A stretch of DNA of 39,789 bases from Streptomyces sp. DH12 (lineage in GTDB: Bacteria; Actinomycetota; Actinomycetes; Streptomycetales; Streptomycetaceae). The stretch is taken from assembly GCF_020873895.1 (NCBI RefSeq), contig NZ_JAHWGT010000050.1:1-39789 (forward strand), in the 5' to 3' direction. This document shows positions 36,148 through 39,789 of this stretch, piece by piece. The translations under genes were made by a program, and so were the position numbers. The notes under the pieces are model-generated. The model was not told the origin of the DNA and did not search any database. It saw only the letters and a program-made list of their open reading frames with translations. Each line of letters opens with the position of its first letter. Position 1 is the stretch's first letter.

Positions 36148-38001
36148 ATGACCGAGCAGGCCACCGGGGCCCACCACCCGCAGCCGCGGCCCCGTTCCGG
36201 CGGACAGCCCTCCGCCACCGTCGAACACGTCACGGGCGCCCAGTCCCTCATCCGCTCTCTCGAGGAAGTCGGGGCCGACACCGTGTTCGGCATCCCCGGC
36301 GGCGCGATCCTCCCCGCCTACGACCCGATGATGGACTCCACCCGGGTCCGCCACGTCCTGGTCCGCCACGAGCAGGGCGCGGGCCACGCCGCCACCGGGT
36401 ACGCCCAGGCCACCGGCAGGGTCGGCGTCTGCATGGCCACCTCCGGGCCGGGCGCGACCAACCTCGTCACCCCCATCGCCGACGCCCACATGGACTCCGT
36501 CCCGCTGGTCGCGATCACCGGTCAGGTCTCGTCGAAGGCGATCGGCACCGACGCCTTCCAGGAAGCCGACATCTGCGGCATCACCATGCCGATCACCAAG
36601 CACAACTTCCTGGTCACCAAGGCCGAGGACATCCCGCGCACCATCGCCGAGGCCTTCCACATCGCCTCCACCGGCCGCCCGGGCCCGGTCCTGGTCGACA
36701 TCGCCAAGGACGCCCTCCAGGCGAGGACCACCTTCAGCTGGCCGCCGCAGACCGACCTGCCCGGCTACCGCCCGGTGACCAAGCCGCACGCCAAGCAGAT
36801 CCGCGAGGCCGCGAAGCTGATCACCGCCGCCAAGCGCCCCGTCCTGTACGTCGGCGGCGGCGTCCTGAAGGCCGGCGCCACCGCCGAGCTGAAGGTCCTC
36901 GCCGAGCTGACCGGCGCGCCCGTCACCACCACGCTGATGGCGCTCGGCGCCTTCCCCGACTCGCACCCGCTGCACGTGGGCATGCCCGGCATGCACGGCG
37001 CCGTCACCGCCGTCACCGCCCTGCAGAAGGCCGACCTGATCGTCGCCCTCGGCGCCCGCTTCGACGACCGCGTCACCGGCAAGCTCGACAGCTTCGCCCC
37101 CTTCGCCAAGATCGTCCACGCGGACATCGACCCGGCCGAGATCGGCAAGAACCGCGCCGCCGACGTCCCGATCGTCGGCGACGCCCGCGAGGTCATCGCC
37201 GACCTCGTCCAGGCGGTCCAGGCCGAGCACACCGCCGGCAACGCCGGGGACTACACCGGCTGGTGGAAGGACCTCAACCGCTGGCGCGACACCTACCCGC
37301 TCGGCTACGACCAGCCCGAGGACGGCAGCCTCGCCCCCCAGCAGGTCATCGAGCGCATCGGCAGGATGGCCCCGGCGGGCACGATCTTCGCCGCCGGCGT
37401 CGGCCAGCACCAGATGTGGGCCGCCCACTTCATCGACTACGACGAGCCGGCCACCTGGCTCAACTCCGGCGGCGCCGGGACCATGGGGTACGCCGTCCCG
37501 GCGGCCATGGGCGCCAAGGCGGGTGCCCCGGACCGCACGGTCTGGGCCATCGACGGCGACGGCTGCTTCCAGATGACCAACCAGGAACTGGTCACCTGCG
37601 CCCTCAACAACATCCCGATCAAGGTCGCCATCATCAACAACGGCGCCCTCGGCATGGTCCGCCAGTGGCAGACCCTCTTCTACAACCAGCGCTACTCCAA
37701 CACCGTCCTGCACTCCGGCCCGGAGGCGGACGGCAGGCAGCCGAGCGCCGGCACCCGCATCCCCGACTTCGTGAAGCTGTCCGAGGCCATGGGCTGCGTC
37801 GCCCTGCGCTGCGAGCGCCCCGAGGACCTGGACAAGGTCATCGCCGAGGCCAACGCCATCGACGACCGCCCGGTCGTCGTCGACTTCATCGTCCACGAGG
37901 ACGCCCAGGTGTGGCCGATGGTCGCCGCCGGCACCTCCAACGACGAGGTCATGGCCGCCCGCGGCGTCCGCCCCGACTTCGGCGACAGCGAAGACGACTG
38001 A
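36148..38001 (+). CDS. ilvB: Acetolactate synthase large subunit
   Basis: The 617-residue ThDP- and FAD-dependent enzyme condenses pyruvate with pyruvate or 2-ketobutyrate, the first common step to valine, leucine and isoleucine. The catalytic Glu is in [19 protein letters not shown] (about residue 75). The FAD region has [28 protein letters not shown]. The ThDP motif is [23 protein letters not shown] in two parts (GDGCFQ and NNIPIK, about residues 470-492). A Pro/Gly-rich stretch of about 25 residues precedes the domain. ATG 36148 follows GAGAAGAG. An upstream in-frame ATG at 36082 has no ribosome site. It is controlled by the leader and attenuator upstream and is followed by ilvN after 35 nt. 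Confidence 0.96.
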   Translation: MTEQATGAHHPQPRPRSGGQPSATVEHVTGAQSLIRSLEEVGADTVFGIPGGAILPAYDPMMDSTRVRHVLVRHEQGAGHAATGYAQATGRVGVCMATSGPGATNLVTPIADAHMDSVPLVAITGQVSSKAIGTDAFQEADICGITMPITKHNFLVTKAEDIPRTIAEAFHIASTGRPGPVLVDIAKDALQARTTFSWPPQTDLPGYRPVTKPHAKQIREAAKLITAAKRPVLYVGGGVLKAGATAELKVLAELTGAPVTTTLMALGAFPDSHPLHVGMPGMHGAVTAVTALQKADLIVALGARFDDRVTGKLDSFAPFAKIVHADIDPAEIGKNRAADVPIVGDAREVIADLVQAVQAEHTAGNAGDYTGWWKDLNRWRDTYPLGYDQPEDGSLAPQQVIERIGRMAPAGTIFAAGVGQHQMWAAHFIDYDEPATWLNSGGAGTMGYAVPAAMGAKAGAPDRTVWAIDGDGCFQMTNQELVTCALNNIPIKVAIINNGALGMVRQWQTLFYNQRYSNTVLHSGPEADGRQPSAGTRIPDFVKLSEAMGCVALRCERPEDLDKVIAEANAIDDRPVVVDFIVHEDAQVWPMVAAGTSNDEVMAARGVRPDFGDSEDD

Positions 38002-38036
38002 GGCGTCAGAGAGCAGTCAGGAAAGGTACGAGACAC

Positions 38037-39789
<1,753 letters not shown>

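Overview
The window is high-GC (above 70%) actinobacterial chromosome, almost certainly Streptomyces or a close relative. The evidence is strong G/C third-position bias, frequent GTG and TTG starts, and a gene order (oligopeptide ABC operon, cysteine desulfurase, amidase, mnmA, methionine synthase-like gene, ligA, GGDEF-EAL gene, gatC-gatA-small gene-gatB, GGDEF-EAL gene, ilvB-ilvN-ilvC, serA) that I recall from the core chromosome of S. coelicolor. It is mostly housekeeping DNA. I see no phage, transposon, CRISPR, tRNA or rRNA.

Layout. 1-1.75 kb: two tandem SseB-family genes. 1.95-7.86 kb: a five-gene peptide-importer operon (lipoprotein binding protein, two permeases, two ATPases), with a strong hairpin after the binding-protein gene and another after the operon. 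8.0-10.9 kb: a TRIC-type membrane channel, an acyl-CoA thioesterase, a FabR-like TetR regulator and two small membrane proteins. 11-14.1 kb: cysteine desulfurase and mnmA, likely acting together in tRNA 2-thiolation, with an exported amidase on the opposite strand between them. 14.3-16.7 kb: a lidless alpha/beta hydrolase, a DUF427 protein, a LOG-like protein and an SDR. 16.8-20 kb: a core-MetE-type gene followed closely by ligA. 20.3-22.4 kb: a membrane GGDEF-EAL protein with both catalytic motifs intact. 22.5-26.1 kb: the GatCAB amidotransferase operon with a small conserved-looking membrane protein between gatA and gatB. 26.4-28.7 kb: an MMPL transporter, then a broken GNAT acetyltransferase. 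29.3-32.6 kb: a sugar-dehydrogenase-like lipoprotein, an aldo/keto reductase and a divergent 2-hydroxyacid dehydrogenase. 32.9-35.9 kb: a second GGDEF-EAL protein, this one with an inhibitory I-site and a decayed EAL domain. 35.87-39.66 kb: the ilvBNC operon behind a leader peptide and attenuator. 39.65 kb to the end: an open frame that matches the middle of SerA and lacks the N-terminal half.

The points most worth checking are: (i) the apparent 5' deletion of serA directly at the ilvC stop codon; (ii) the GNAT pseudogene whose break lies in a near-perfect 28-bp palindrome, as expected from quasipalindrome template switching; (iii) the ilv attenuator, with an Ile-Leu-Val-Leu leader peptide using rare codons; (iv) two GGDEF-EAL proteins with complementary catalytic signatures about 10 kb apart; (v) a series of genes whose only promoter-like element (TANNNT) sits 6-7 nt before the start codon, suggesting leaderless mRNAs; and (vi) the hydrolase that has lost its lid domain. 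I found no convincing undescribed multi-gene system. All family calls come from reading the translations, without database searches.
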